A stretch of DNA of 27,928 nt from a virus, in the IMG/VR virus record IMGVR_UViG_3300042564_002600, positions 1 to 27,928 of that record; one strand, written 5' to 3'. The translations under genes were made by a program, and so were the position numbers. Under the pieces are notes generated by a model that was not told the DNA's origin, did not search any database, and saw only the letters and a list, made by a program, of their open reading frames with translations. The stretch's first letter is position 1, and the number at the start of each line of letters is the position of its first letter. Positions 1 to 5,545 of the stretch are shown here, piece after piece.

Positions 1-216
1 CCATTAAATCCTACTGTATTTATTGGTGTTTGCGCTTTTTTAGTAATGAGTATATTTGCACTGGCAGACGTTGCAACTGGTCTTTTTGGTAAAGAGTTAG
101 TTATCACTGATGTAGTTTATCATGCTTTTGTTGGTGTTGTTGCTGGTGCTTTTTTAGGCGGTACAATTACAACGGTTGCCGGAAACAAAAATATTAAAGA
201 CGAAAATCCCGAATAG
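1..216 (+). CDS. Partial small membrane protein (5' end outside window)
   Basis: The frame is open from base 1 and ends with TAG at 214-216, giving 71 visible residues with no start seen. Two hydrophobic stretches (about residues 7-27 and 38-60 of the visible part) are separated by a short loop, and the tail is charged (NKNIKDENPE). This is the layout of a small two-helix inner-membrane protein, such as a holin or holin-like phage protein. Family assignment is not possible from sequence alone. The next gene starts directly after the stop codon, and three further membrane proteins follow, which supports a lysis-module setting. The role as a holin is inference. Confidence 0.6.
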   Translation, partial: PLNPTVFIGVCAFLVMSIFALADVATGLFGKELVITDVVYHAFVGVVAGAFLGGTITTVAGNKNIKDENPE

Positions 217-468
217 ATGGAAAGCGTTATCATGCAGTATGGCATTTTAGGTATTGTTGCTTTAAGTTTGGCAAAAATAAGTTATCAACAATACCAAAGT
301 TTAATTAAAAAAAATATTGAATTAGAAAAGCGTATTGATGACCTGCAGATTGAAATTAGAGATTACCTTATACATGACAGGGAAGAACTAAGTAAAATCA
401 TGGAGCGAAACGCTATTGCTTTTGAGAATTTGATGCACACAATTAAAAATATTAATAATGAGCGATAA
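217..468 (+). CDS. BhlA/UviB-like putative holin, 83 aa
   Basis: The protein has one N-terminal membrane helix (about residues 6-22, QYGILGIVALSLAKI) followed by a charged, heptad-rich helix (residues 28-75). This resembles the BhlA/UviB family of small phage holin-like proteins, which begin with a similar QYGIxxI helix and continue into a coiled coil. The start at 217 abuts the preceding TAG. An in-frame ATG at 232 would give MQYGILG and is an equally plausible start. The gene overlaps the next one by 11 bases. The family call is by resemblance only; the membrane topology is directly visible. Confidence 0.6.
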   Translation: MESVIMQYGILGIVALSLAKISYQQYQSLIKKNIELEKRIDDLQIEIRDYLIHDREELSKIMERNAIAFENLMHTIKNINNER

Positions 469-646
469 ACTTTTTGGCTTTATTGGTTCACTTGTTGTAA
501 TACTTATTGCTTTGGGCATCTTTTTGATCCTGATGACTAATGAAATGCCTGCTGAAAATAGAGAATTGCTTATTGCTTTTACAAGTGCCTTATTTGGGGC
601 TATTGCCGGGAGCATTAAAAACATAACAGGAGGACAGGATAAATGA
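458..646 (+). CDS. Small two-helix membrane protein, 62 aa
   Basis: Two hydrophobic segments are visible (about residues 5-28 and 38-54), separated by a short polar loop (TNEMPAENRE), with a short charged C-terminus. Size and topology suit a second holin or antiholin-type protein. It starts inside the end of the preceding gene and ends in an ATGA overlap with the next gene, so translation of the cluster is probably coupled. No family is recognised. Confidence 0.6.
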   Translation: MSDKLFGFIGSLVVILIALGIFLILMTNEMPAENRELLIAFTSALFGAIAGSIKNITGGQDK

Positions 647-843
647 AAAAACTTGAATACTTGATTTTATTTATTGCAGTTGGTGCTGTATTGGTGCTAA
701 TGTTTTTTATGTTTGATGGTTTCTTTAAGCAAATGCCTGAAAAGCCAAATAACGATTCTGTTATTTATCGACATGATACTACTTTAATAAACTACGGAAT
801 AAGGTTAGACAGTATTGACCGCTTCCATAATCGTATTAGATGA
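643..843 (+). CDS. Membrane-anchored small protein, 66 aa
   Basis: A single N-terminal hydrophobic segment (residues 5-26) is followed by a roughly 40-residue polar domain predicted to lie outside the membrane. The polar part ends DTTLINYGIRLDSIDRFHNRIR. The gene starts in an ATGA overlap with the upstream stop and ends in another ATGA overlap with the next gene. A short anchored protein followed by a larger exported partner recalls the paired inner and outer spanins of phage lysis cassettes, but no spanin signature can be confirmed. Confidence 0.55.
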   Translation: MKKLEYLILFIAVGAVLVLMFFMFDGFFKQMPEKPNNDSVIYRHDTTLINYGIRLDSIDRFHNRIR

Positions 844-1391
844 GAAATTACCTATCAATTGCAGCCATTTTTTTCATTGCTGGATATATTTTAAATGAAG
901 AGGCTTGTGAGGCAAAAATACCTGCTTTAAATAAGAAATACGACACTGTTTTGAATGTTATTGATACTCAATACGTGCAAAAAGATAGTATTGTGTACCG
1001 TAAAGGCAAAGACATTTATCATGATACGACTATTTTCGTTCCACGTGAAACAAAAGTTATTGACACAGTAGAGGTATTAGCAGAATGCCATGCAATAAAT
1101 ATTTTTAAAGATAGTTTGCAGCTGCCTGATAGTGTTGGTATGGTTAAAGTATTTGATACTGTACAGGATAACCGCATAACAGGCAGAAGATGGGATGCAA
1201 CTGTCAATAAAATAACCATCACAAAGGAAATTATATTGCGTGAAAAACCTCGTACAACTTATCATGGTGCTATTATGTACAATGATGAGCCAATAGGTGC
1301 TATAATCGTTCAAAAACCGTCTAAATTTGGCTTTATTTTAGGTGCTGGGGCTAATTCTTTTATAGTTGGCATGACCTTTAAAATCAAGTAG
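840..1391 (+). CDS. Exported DT-repeat protein at end of lysis module (spanin-like candidate), 183 aa
   Basis: The N-terminus has a hydrophobic export or anchor segment (residues 4-18). The body is rich in Asp-Thr-Val type pairs (DTVLNVIDTQYV, DTTIFV, DTVEV), suggesting an extended beta or fibrous region. The C-terminus (KFGFILGAGANSFIVGMTFKIK) is amphipathic and ends like an outer-membrane strand. Proteins with this DT-rich appearance are common at the end of lysis clusters in Bacteroidota phages. A periplasm-spanning role is inference from position and topology. It is the last gene before a 760-base stretch without protein genes. Confidence 0.5.
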   Translation: MRNYLSIAAIFFIAGYILNEEACEAKIPALNKKYDTVLNVIDTQYVQKDSIVYRKGKDIYHDTTIFVPRETKVIDTVEVLAECHAINIFKDSLQLPDSVGMVKVFDTVQDNRITGRRWDATVNKITITKEIILREKPRTTYHGAIMYNDEPIGAIIVQKPSKFGFILGAGANSFIVGMTFKIK

Positions 1392-1435
1392 GCAAAGGCT
1401 TTCAATACTTATTGACAAAAACTTTTAAAAATAAA

Positions 1436-1478
1436 TGTCAATAACTGGGATTACATAAAAAAAGTTGTTTTATTTTTG
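1436..1478 (+). promoter_or_regulatory. Promoter A: TGTCAATAA element and TATTTTTG -7 box, no ORF downstream
   Basis: TGTCAATAAC at 1436-1445 lies 35 bases (start to start) 5' of TATTTTTG at 1471-1478, which fits the Bacteroidota -7 consensus TAnnTTTG. The same pairing and spacing recur at four other places in the window. By analogy with the leaderless sites, transcription should begin near A1483, at the 5' edge of the structured RNA. A reverse-complement copy of the element (TTATTGACA, 1409-1417) lies just upstream, making an inverted repeat. Confidence 0.65.
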
Positions 1479-1482
1479 TTTT

Positions 1483-1581
1483 ACAATACCAATAAGATAC
1501 TCCGAATATTATATTGGACTTTGTTAAGCCATAAATTTCGGCATAACAGAACCCTATTAATTCGGAGTTAATAGGGTTTTT
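1483..1581 (+). ncRNA. Candidate ~99-nt structured small RNA with kissing loops
   Basis: Three hairpins lie between promoter A and a run of five T. Hairpin 1 pairs CCAATA (1489-1494) with TATTGG (1512-1517). Hairpin 2 pairs TGTTAAGCC (1522-1530) with GGCATAACA (1540-1548) with one A-A mismatch. Hairpin 3 is a perfect 11-bp intrinsic terminator stem (1550-1560 with 1568-1578). The whole seven-base terminator loop TTCGGAG (1561-1567) is the exact reverse complement of CTCCGAA (1500-1506) in the loop of hairpin 1, so a seven-base-pair kissing interaction can form. There is no ORF. The ends are inferred from the promoter and terminator. Function is unknown: a trans-acting sRNA, protein-sequestering RNA or an RNA active in packaging are all possible. 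Confidence 0.65.
1550..1581 (+). terminator. Intrinsic terminator of the small RNA
   Basis: AACCCTATTAA (1550-1560) pairs without mismatch with TTAATAGGGTT (1568-1578), leaving a seven-base loop. The stem runs into TTTTT at 1577-1581. It is a textbook Rho-independent terminator apart from being AT-rich at the loop end. Confidence 0.75.
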
Positions 1582-1589
1582 CATTTTAG

Positions 1590-2010
1590 AAATGTTACCC
1601 CTGCAAAAGTGCTAAAAAACTTCTAAGATTATTGTTTTGTTATGCAGTAGAACTGACTGGCAACCGACAAGCCATCCTGTTAAGCAGGCACAGCGCATGG
1701 AGATAATATCAAGGGGGCTGTAAATTGAATTGGTGGAGCTTGTACCGCATAGGTGCATGGTGGGAATACGATAACACCCACGTAAAATAAAAACAACGAA
1801 GACCTTTTTTAAGGCAAACAGTTTTATTTTGACTTCAAATGACTACCCGATAGGCGAATAGTATTAGGCTGAGGGGTCTCAACCAGTGATGCGGTTCAAA
1901 TAGAACAGGCTGACTGTACAACGGTAACGTGATGTAAGACAAAAAGCATTATTCATAGTCATATGTTTAATTAAATTTCTATGGTTTCAGATACTTAAAA
2001 CCATAGGGTG
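1590..2010 (+). ncRNA. Hairpin-dense non-coding stretch, possible second structured RNA
   Basis: No plausible gene lies here. Bases 1621-1920 are about 42% G+C by hand count, clearly above the surrounding intergenic DNA. Many short helices can be drawn: TGGC...GCCA around 1658-1674, CCTG...CAGG at 1676-1688, ACAGC...GCTGT around 1690-1722, GTACC...GGTGC near 1742-1756, GTGGG...CCCAC near 1760-1781, and a ten-pair helix joining AAAATAAAA(A)C to GTTTTATTTT around a CCTT/AAGG hairpin. There is also a GTAA-tetraloop hairpin near 1916-1937. A perfect nine-pair hairpin (1979-1987 with 1998-2006) and a T-rich tract close the region. No separate promoter was found, so it may be read-through from promoter A. 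The overall fold is unproven. Confidence 0.4.
1979..2006 (+). terminator. Perfect 9-bp hairpin before T-rich tract, possible terminator
   Basis: CTATGGTTT (1979-1987) pairs perfectly with AAACCATAG (1998-2006) around a ten-base loop. T-rich DNA (2020-2041) follows, but about 13 bases downstream rather than immediately, so termination activity is uncertain. It marks the 3' edge of the structured region. Confidence 0.4.
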
Positions 2011-2104
2011 TTAGATATTATTTTTTTTTATTCTTTTTTTTTCATGCAATTGAATTGTTAGAAATGCAACAACATAAAAAATAAATGCGTGAAAGAAAAT
2101 TGGT

Positions 2105-2147
2105 TGTCAGTAACTAAGATAAGATTAAAATAACTATTTTATATTTG
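2105..2147 (+). promoter_or_regulatory. Promoter B for the antirepressor, predicted leaderless
   Basis: TGTCAGTAAC (2105-2114) is 35 bases 5' of TATATTTG (2140-2147), a perfect TAnnTTTG -7 box. The antirepressor ATG (2152) follows after only four bases. Bacteroidota transcripts usually start several bases past this box, so the mRNA should begin at or next to the start codon. No TTG is present at the normal -33 position. Confidence 0.65.
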
Positions 2148-2151
2148 CAGT

Positions 2152-2874
2152 ATGAATGATTTAATTAAAGTAACAATAAACGAAAAAGGTCAACAGTTAG
2201 TAAGTGCAAAGGAATTGTATTTAAGTCTAGGATTTGATAAAAGTAACTGGGCATCATGGAGTAAAAAAAATATTATTGATAATCCATTTAGCATAGAAAA
2301 TGAAGATTGGGTAGGGTTCGTAGTAAGTAAGAACGGTAACCTTACTAAAGAATTTGCTTTAACTATCGAATTTGCTAAAAGAGTATCAATGATGGCAAGA
2401 ACAGAAAAAGGAGAAGAACTTAGAAAATATTTTATCGAGTGTGAAAATAAATTAATACAGCAAAAGCCAGAATTACCACAAATACCTCAAACATACGCAC
2501 AGGCACTTAGATTAGCAGCAGATCAACAGGAAGTAATAGAACAACAAGCAAAACAATTAGAGTTTCAAGCACCTGCAGTTGAATTTGCATACTCTATTAA
2601 AAAATCTGTTAATTCAATAGAAATTGAAGACTTTGCAAAAATTATAGGAGAAAAAAAATTAGGTAGGAATAATATGTTTAAACTATTCAGATTGCATGGA
2701 ATTTTAAATAAAGATAATACCCCAAATCAATATTATATCAATAATAAAACAATGGAATTAGACCCAAGAGTAAGAATACACAATGGTAAAAATCTAATTT
2801 ATAATGTTACCATGGTTACTGCAAAAGGTATTATTTATTTTCAGGACTATTTAAAGAAAAAAGGTTTTATTTAA
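2152..2874 (+). CDS. Phage antirepressor, AntA/AntB N-terminus and KilAC C-terminus, 240 aa
   Basis: Residues 1-100 match the AntA/AntB-type antirepressor domain: VSAKELYLSLGFDKSNWASW near the start, an LTIEFAKRVSMMARTEKG core, then ELRKYFIECE. Residues 105-140 are a helical linker (LAADQQEVIEQQAKQLEFQAPAVEFA). Residues 140-240 match KilAC, with IEIEDFAKIIGEKKLGRNNMFK, then a winged-helix-like region and VTAKGIIYFQDYLKK. Such proteins bind DNA or repressor and switch phage gene expression. The gene stands alone, flanked by the structured-RNA region and a decayed relic of a related gene. The start at 2152 is four bases past a perfect -7 box, so leaderless translation is likely. Confidence 0.88.
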   Translation: MNDLIKVTINEKGQQLVSAKELYLSLGFDKSNWASWSKKNIIDNPFSIENEDWVGFVVSKNGNLTKEFALTIEFAKRVSMMARTEKGEELRKYFIECENKLIQQKPELPQIPQTYAQALRLAADQQEVIEQQAKQLEFQAPAVEFAYSIKKSVNSIEIEDFAKIIGEKKLGRNNMFKLFRLHGILNKDNTPNQYYINNKTMELDPRVRIHNGKNLIYNVTMVTAKGIIYFQDYLKKKGFI

Positions 2875-2891
2875 AATATAAAACTCAACCG

Positions 2892-2917
2892 TTGCAATTT
2901 TGCAAACCTTTTTAATA
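2892..2917 (+). terminator. Weak terminator after the antirepressor
   Basis: GTTGCA and TGCAAAC can pair with a single bulged A and are followed by CTTTTTAA. The stem is short and imperfect, so this is a modest candidate for the 3' end of the antirepressor mRNA. Confidence 0.35.
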
Positions 2918-2920
2918 TAA

Positions 2921-3040
2921 TATGGATTTTCAGAAAATTTAGACTTTATTCAAATTTCTGAAGAAAGTACTGGTGGTAGACCAAGTATAGATTACAGGTG
3001 TAAACAAATTAACACTTGTATTATAACAAGGTTAAGATAA
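2921..3040 (+). pseudogene. Relic of a second AntA-type antirepressor
   Basis: One frame here reads YGFSENLDFIQISEESTGGR followed by PSIDY. This is the conserved core of AntA-type phage antirepressors (…F.EN.DF…S…STGGRPS.DY…). A TAA at 2918-2920 cuts it off upstream, there is no start codon, and after DY the reading turns into unrelated sequence before a stop at 3038-3040. The fragment therefore covers about 25 recognisable codons. It differs from the corresponding part of the intact antirepressor, which reads FSIENEDWVGFVVSKNGNLTK, so it comes from another lineage, not a recent duplication. It may have been left by recombination or gene replacement. Confidence 0.65.
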
Positions 3041-3125
3041 ATGTTAAAAGCCTGAAAATCAATAATTTATAAAAACGCTTTAAAACCTTTTTACGACAAT
3101 TCAAATTTGCGTTCCTTAAAATAAA

Positions 3126-3168
3126 TGTCAATAACCAATAAGCAATAATAAGAATTAGTTTACTTTTG
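3126..3168 (+). promoter_or_regulatory. Promoter C for the 64-aa protein, predicted leaderless
   Basis: TGTCAATAAC (3126-3135) lies 35 bases 5' of TACTTTTG (3161-3168), a perfect TAnnTTTG box. The ATG (3173) follows after four bases, exactly as at promoter B. The AAATAAATGTCAATAAC context is the same as at promoter A. Confidence 0.7.
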
Positions 3169-3172
3169 TTGC

Positions 3173-3367
3173 ATGAAAGATTTACTAAAAAACTTTAATG
3201 TAGCAAAGCTGGTTAGGGAACATGATATTAAAGTTGCAGCTTTAGCCCATAAACTAAGAGGCACTGATGCACGAAATAGAAAAGTATATTTCACAGACAC
3301 AGACAAAGAACAGTTTGCAGCGGCAATAAATAAAATATGTGCAGCCGTTGCAAATGAATTAACATAA
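3173..3367 (+). CDS. Small protein of the regulatory region, possibly HTH, 64 aa
   Basis: The product is short, mostly helical and basic in the first half. The stretch VAKLVREHDIKVAALAHKLR resembles the first helices of an XRE-type helix-turn-helix found in Bacteroidota phage regulators, but the domain would be incomplete and the call is weak. It is a single-gene unit with its own promoter (C) and a strong terminator, placed between the antirepressor and the early operon where Cro- or repressor-type genes are often found. A DNA-binding role is inferred mainly from this position. Confidence 0.55.
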   Translation: MKDLLKNFNVAKLVREHDIKVAALAHKLRGTDARNRKVYFTDTDKEQFAAAINKICAAVANELT

Positions 3368-3400
3368 CATTGAAATACCCTTGAAATCCCTAAAACAAAT

Positions 3401-3432
3401 CCCCCTCTTATCTTTATTTGAGGGGCTTTTTT
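3401..3432 (+). terminator. Intrinsic terminator
   Basis: CCCCTC (3402-3407) pairs with GAGGGG (3420-3425) around a 12-base loop and is followed by C and six T (3427-3432). It ends the one-gene unit that starts at promoter C. Confidence 0.85.
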
Positions 3433-3537
3433 ATGCCCATATTAAAGAAAATCTTAATATATTAAATAAAATTATAATATAGGAAACTCAATCACAGTAA
3501 GGCTTTCATAGGTATTTGAAAAAAAGTTTAAAAAAAG

Positions 3538-3580
3538 TTTGACAAAAGTATTGTCGATAAGTTTAATCTTATTATGTTTG
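3538..3580 (+). promoter_or_regulatory. Probable early promoter with two dyads
   Basis: TTG (3551-3553) is separated by 19 bases from TATGTTTG (3573-3580), matching the standard Bacteroidota -33/-7 layout. Two dyads overlap it: GACAA-5-TTGTC (3541-3555) and ATAAG-6-CTTAT (3557-3572), the latter filling the spacer. They are reasonable operator candidates for a repressor. It is the only canonical promoter seen upstream of the early operon. Confidence 0.55.
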
Positions 3581-3830
3581 CATTAGTTATTTGAACGACA
3601 CACACAGACAATAAACCCAAAAACGTTGTAAAACGGTAATATAAGTTTAAGACCAAAATGTATGTTGAAACACAGTTAAGCCACAAATGTAAAAGGGAAT
3701 ATACATTCAATGCAAGGCGATAAACTTTAATAGGACAGGTAATATAATAGTTACGATAATGCGGTTGGGCGATTTAGGACTAAATGCAACATGATAACCA
3801 AATGGGCATCCTAATAGTACCAAAATTCTA

Positions 3831-3854
3831 CAATGATAACACTTAGCGAAACAT
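3831..3854 (+). repeat. 24-bp direct repeat, copy 1
   Basis: This copy and the one at 3874-3897 are identical at 23 of 24 positions. The single difference (T3844 versus A3887) would be synonymous (CTT/CTA, Leu) if the ATG in the repeat is translated. Confidence 0.8.
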
Positions 3855-3873
3855 TAACGCAAGGGTAAATCCT

Positions 3874-3897
3874 CAATGATAACACTAAGCGAAACAT
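3874..3897 (+). repeat. 24-bp direct repeat, copy 2
   Basis: Second copy of the repeat at 3831-3854, 43 bases downstream, with one substitution. It is part of a wider 42-43 base periodicity of ATGATAAC motifs. Confidence 0.8.
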
Positions 3898-4022
3898 GAA
3901 AGCACAGAATATGATTATATGATGGTCAAGAAATGGCAATCCTTAATTGGAAGTTTCTTATAACAATAATTTAATGAGTGCAGCAGGCTGCCCCAATGTT
4001 CAAGTCATTGCTCATTAGCTAT

Positions 4023-4055
4023 TCATTTTAAAAACAAAAAACAAAAAACATGAAA
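4023..4055 (+). repeat. 33-bp perfect direct repeat around a start codon, copy 1
   Basis: Identical to 4257-4289. It comprises TCATTTT, an A-rich tract interrupted by C every seventh base, and ATGAAA. It is the translation leader of the gene at 4050. Bacteroidota ribosomes favour A-rich, SD-free leaders, and shortened versions of this leader precede the genes at 4704, 6512, 10895 and 12336. Confidence 0.85.
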
Positions 4056-4256
4056 GTATTAATCTTAACAAGTCAGTATGAATTTTCACATGGTAAAAGA
4101 CCATCAGGAGATGGATTTTGGTTTTTTAAAGTTATCAGTAACATTGATAACAATAAAGTAAAAGAAACAGTTATGCTTAACGGTAAGTATAGCGAATGTA
4201 TTAAAAAAATAAAAACAAATAATCCATTTTTAGTATCAATAAAAGTAATGCCTTAA
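4050..4256 (+). CDS. Unknown early protein, 68 aa
   Basis: First gene of the early operon. The short protein has predicted beta-strands (MKVLILTSQYEF, DGFWFFKVISNI, NPFLVSIKVMP) and no membrane segment. No family is recognised. The start is set by the A/C-rich leader directly 5' of the ATG, which is repeated exactly in front of the next gene. Confidence 0.6.
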   Translation: MKVLILTSQYEFSHGKRPSGDGFWFFKVISNIDNNKVKETVMLNGKYSECIKKIKTNNPFLVSIKVMP

Positions 4257-4289
4257 TCATTTTAAAAACAAAAAACAAAAAACATGAAA
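4257..4289 (+). repeat. 33-bp perfect direct repeat around a start codon, copy 2
   Basis: Identical to 4023-4055, including the ATGAAA start of the gene at 4284. Its A/C tract is also a 19-base perfect reverse complement of the T/G tract at 13563-13581. Confidence 0.85.
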
Positions 4290-4682
4290 CAAGAAATCTT
4301 AAATTCAATCTTAGAAATTTTTGAAAATCAAAAAACTGCTGTTAATAGCAGCCTAGGTTCAGTACTCACAAAAGATGATGTGATTAGTTTATTAGCAGCA
4401 ACTCACAGACAAGTGTTTGAAAGTATTAACGCTGCAAAAGCTCAAGAAGAAAAACATAACGAGTTATTTACTTTTGCTGATATAGAAAAAGCAATTGGAA
4501 AAGTTCTTGAATCAAATATAGATTCTGTTCATTATGTGGAAATACAAAATGATACAGCAGAATTTGAAATTAATTATAGCAATCATGTTGTATTAAATAC
4601 AGTAGATTTTGAGTTTGACGAGTATAATTTTAATAATGACTTCATTGAAGAATTAAGAAATGAAATGTTAATACCTTTATAA
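4284..4682 (+). CDS. Unknown early protein, 132 aa
   Basis: The N-terminal half (residues 1-80) is predicted helical, with TKDDVISLLAATHRQVFESI and FTFADIEKAIGKVLESNI. The C-terminal half is acidic and strand-rich (VHYVEIQNDTAEFEINYS, VDFEFDEYNFNNDFIEEL). No catalytic motif or family is recognised. It has the same leader as the preceding gene, so both are probably expressed at similar levels early in infection. Confidence 0.65.
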   Translation: MKQEILNSILEIFENQKTAVNSSLGSVLTKDDVISLLAATHRQVFESINAAKAQEEKHNELFTFADIEKAIGKVLESNIDSVHYVEIQNDTAEFEINYSNHVVLNTVDFEFDEYNFNNDFIEELRNEMLIPL

Positions 4683-4703
4683 ACTAATAAAAACAAAAAA
4701 AAC

Positions 4704-5138
4704 ATGAAAGCAGTAGAATATAAAATAACAAAACAAAAAGGAACAGGAATTGAAAGTGTAAAAGTAACAGGCAGCAAAGATGCCGAAACATTTGCACGTA
4801 ATTTTTATCAAGATGATATTGGCATTTATGAATCAATGTTCTTAATGCTATTAAACAGGGCAAATAAGATAACTGGCTGGGTAAAAATATCACAGGGCGG
4901 AGTAACAGGCACAGTTTGTGATCCTATTATAATTGCAAAGTATGCAATTGATAGCCTTGCAAAAGGTGTTATATTAGTGCATAACCATCCCAGCGGTAAC
5001 TTAATACCAAGTACTGCAGATAAAAATATTAATCAAAAAGTAAAGGCTGGTTTATCATTATTTGATATTACTTTGGTTGATAGTTTAATCATGACAGAGG
5101 AATCTTATTATTCATTTCAAGATGATTGCAACCTATGA
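4704..5138 (+). CDS. radC: RadC-like JAB/MPN domain protein, 144 aa
   Basis: The JAMM-type metal site is complete: E43, then HNHPSGNLIPSTAD at residues 93-106 (two His and the Asp). Upstream, DDIGIYESMFLMLLNRANKITGW and GTVCDPIIIAKYAIDSLAKGVILVHNHP follow the RadC domain closely. At 144 residues it has only the catalytic domain, without the N-terminal HhH part of chromosomal RadC, which is the usual form in mobile elements and phages of Bacteroidota. Its molecular role is not settled; a metal-dependent hydrolase in DNA processing is likely. It ends in an ATGA overlap with the next gene. Confidence 0.9.
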   Translation: MKAVEYKITKQKGTGIESVKVTGSKDAETFARNFYQDDIGIYESMFLMLLNRANKITGWVKISQGGVTGTVCDPIIIAKYAIDSLAKGVILVHNHPSGNLIPSTADKNINQKVKAGLSLFDITLVDSLIMTEESYYSFQDDCNL

Positions 5139-5359
5139 AAAAATACCACGTATTAAAAAAGAACAATCTAACCAAAATAATAGAGGATAATTTCAAAAGC
5201 GACTTCATTGATGTATGCCTTAAATATTACAGGGCATTAATAGACAGCGAAGTTAATAGTCAATATTTATCAACTAAAAAAGCTGATACAACTATTGAGA
5301 TAAGAGATACCAGCAAAGGGCTGAAAGATACCATTTATAAAATCACAATAAAAAACTAA
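5135..5359 (+). CDS. Unknown small protein, 74 aa
   Basis: The ATG at 5135 overlaps the radC-like stop (ATGA) and is preferred to the in-frame ATG at 5126. The product is basic, beginning MKKYHVLKKNNLTKIIEDNF, with a helical first half and a strand-rich second half ending in IYKITIKN. No family is recognised. Confidence 0.55.
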   Translation: MKKYHVLKKNNLTKIIEDNFKSDFIDVCLKYYRALIDSEVNSQYLSTKKADTTIEIRDTSKGLKDTIYKITIKN

Positions 5360-5363
5360 CATC

Positions 5364-5534
5364 ATGCAAAGTACATTAACACAAATACAAGTTACCGAAT
5401 TGCAAAATATGATTTATGAATCATTAATAAGCAACCCTGAATTTGGCTTAGGAGAAATGGGGGATTGCAGCGAAGAAGCTGAAAGGATAACAGATGAATG
5501 GATAGAGAATAACAATATTACAATCATAAACTAA
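5364..5534 (+). CDS. Unknown small acidic protein, 56 aa
   Basis: ATG CAA AGT at 5364 begins a 56-residue frame ending with TAA at 5532-5534. The sequence starts MQSTLTQIQVTELQNMIYES and ends ERITDEWIENNNITIIN. It fills the gap between its neighbours (four bases after the upstream stop, 11 before the next ATG), which supports it as a real gene. It is acidic and helical, with no recognisable motif. Confidence 0.55.
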   Translation: MQSTLTQIQVTELQNMIYESLISNPEFGLGEMGDCSEEAERITDEWIENNNITIIN

Positions 5535-5545
5535 AAACTAAAAAC

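Larger units (their letters stand above)
3587..4049 (+). other. Long early-operon leader with repeats and micro-ORFs
   Basis: No conventional gene lies in these roughly 460 bases. The motif ATGATAAC occurs at 3791, 3833 and 3876, with a degenerate ATGATGGT at 3919, giving a 42-43 base period. Each begins a tiny reading frame: MITKWAS, MITLSETLTQG, MITLSET and MMVKKWQSLIGSFL. They are linked to others (3759-3794 MRLGDLGLNAT; 3896-3922 MKAQNMII) by ATGA overlaps. Another (3974-4018, MSAAGCPNVQVIAH) lies within a hairpin formed by AATGAG (3973-3978) and CTCATT (4011-4016). The region may be a regulatory leader, a structured RNA or an origin with iterons; the sequence alone does not decide. Confidence 0.4.

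Noticed and set aside
1202-1210. TGTCAATAA inside the 183-aa lysis-region gene
   Set aside because: No TAnnTTTG box lies 34-35 bases downstream and it is within coding sequence, so it is taken as a chance match.
1640-1945. tRNA, tmRNA, RNase P, group I/II intron or retron RNA in the GC-raised stretch
   Set aside because: GGTTCAAATAGAAC near 1892 looks like a T-arm but no cloverleaf can be built around it. No tmRNA or RNase P hallmark, intron core or reverse transcriptase gene is present.
3528-3710. Minus-strand frame of 60 codons across the early promoter and leader
   Set aside because: Hydrophobic low-information translation, no promoter on that strand and overlap with clear + strand regulatory signals.
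3756-3770. Similarity between the early leader and the structured stretch (shared ATGCGGTT and AGGCGA...TAGG)
   Set aside because: Short matches in the same order, but matches of this length are expected by chance between two regions of this size.
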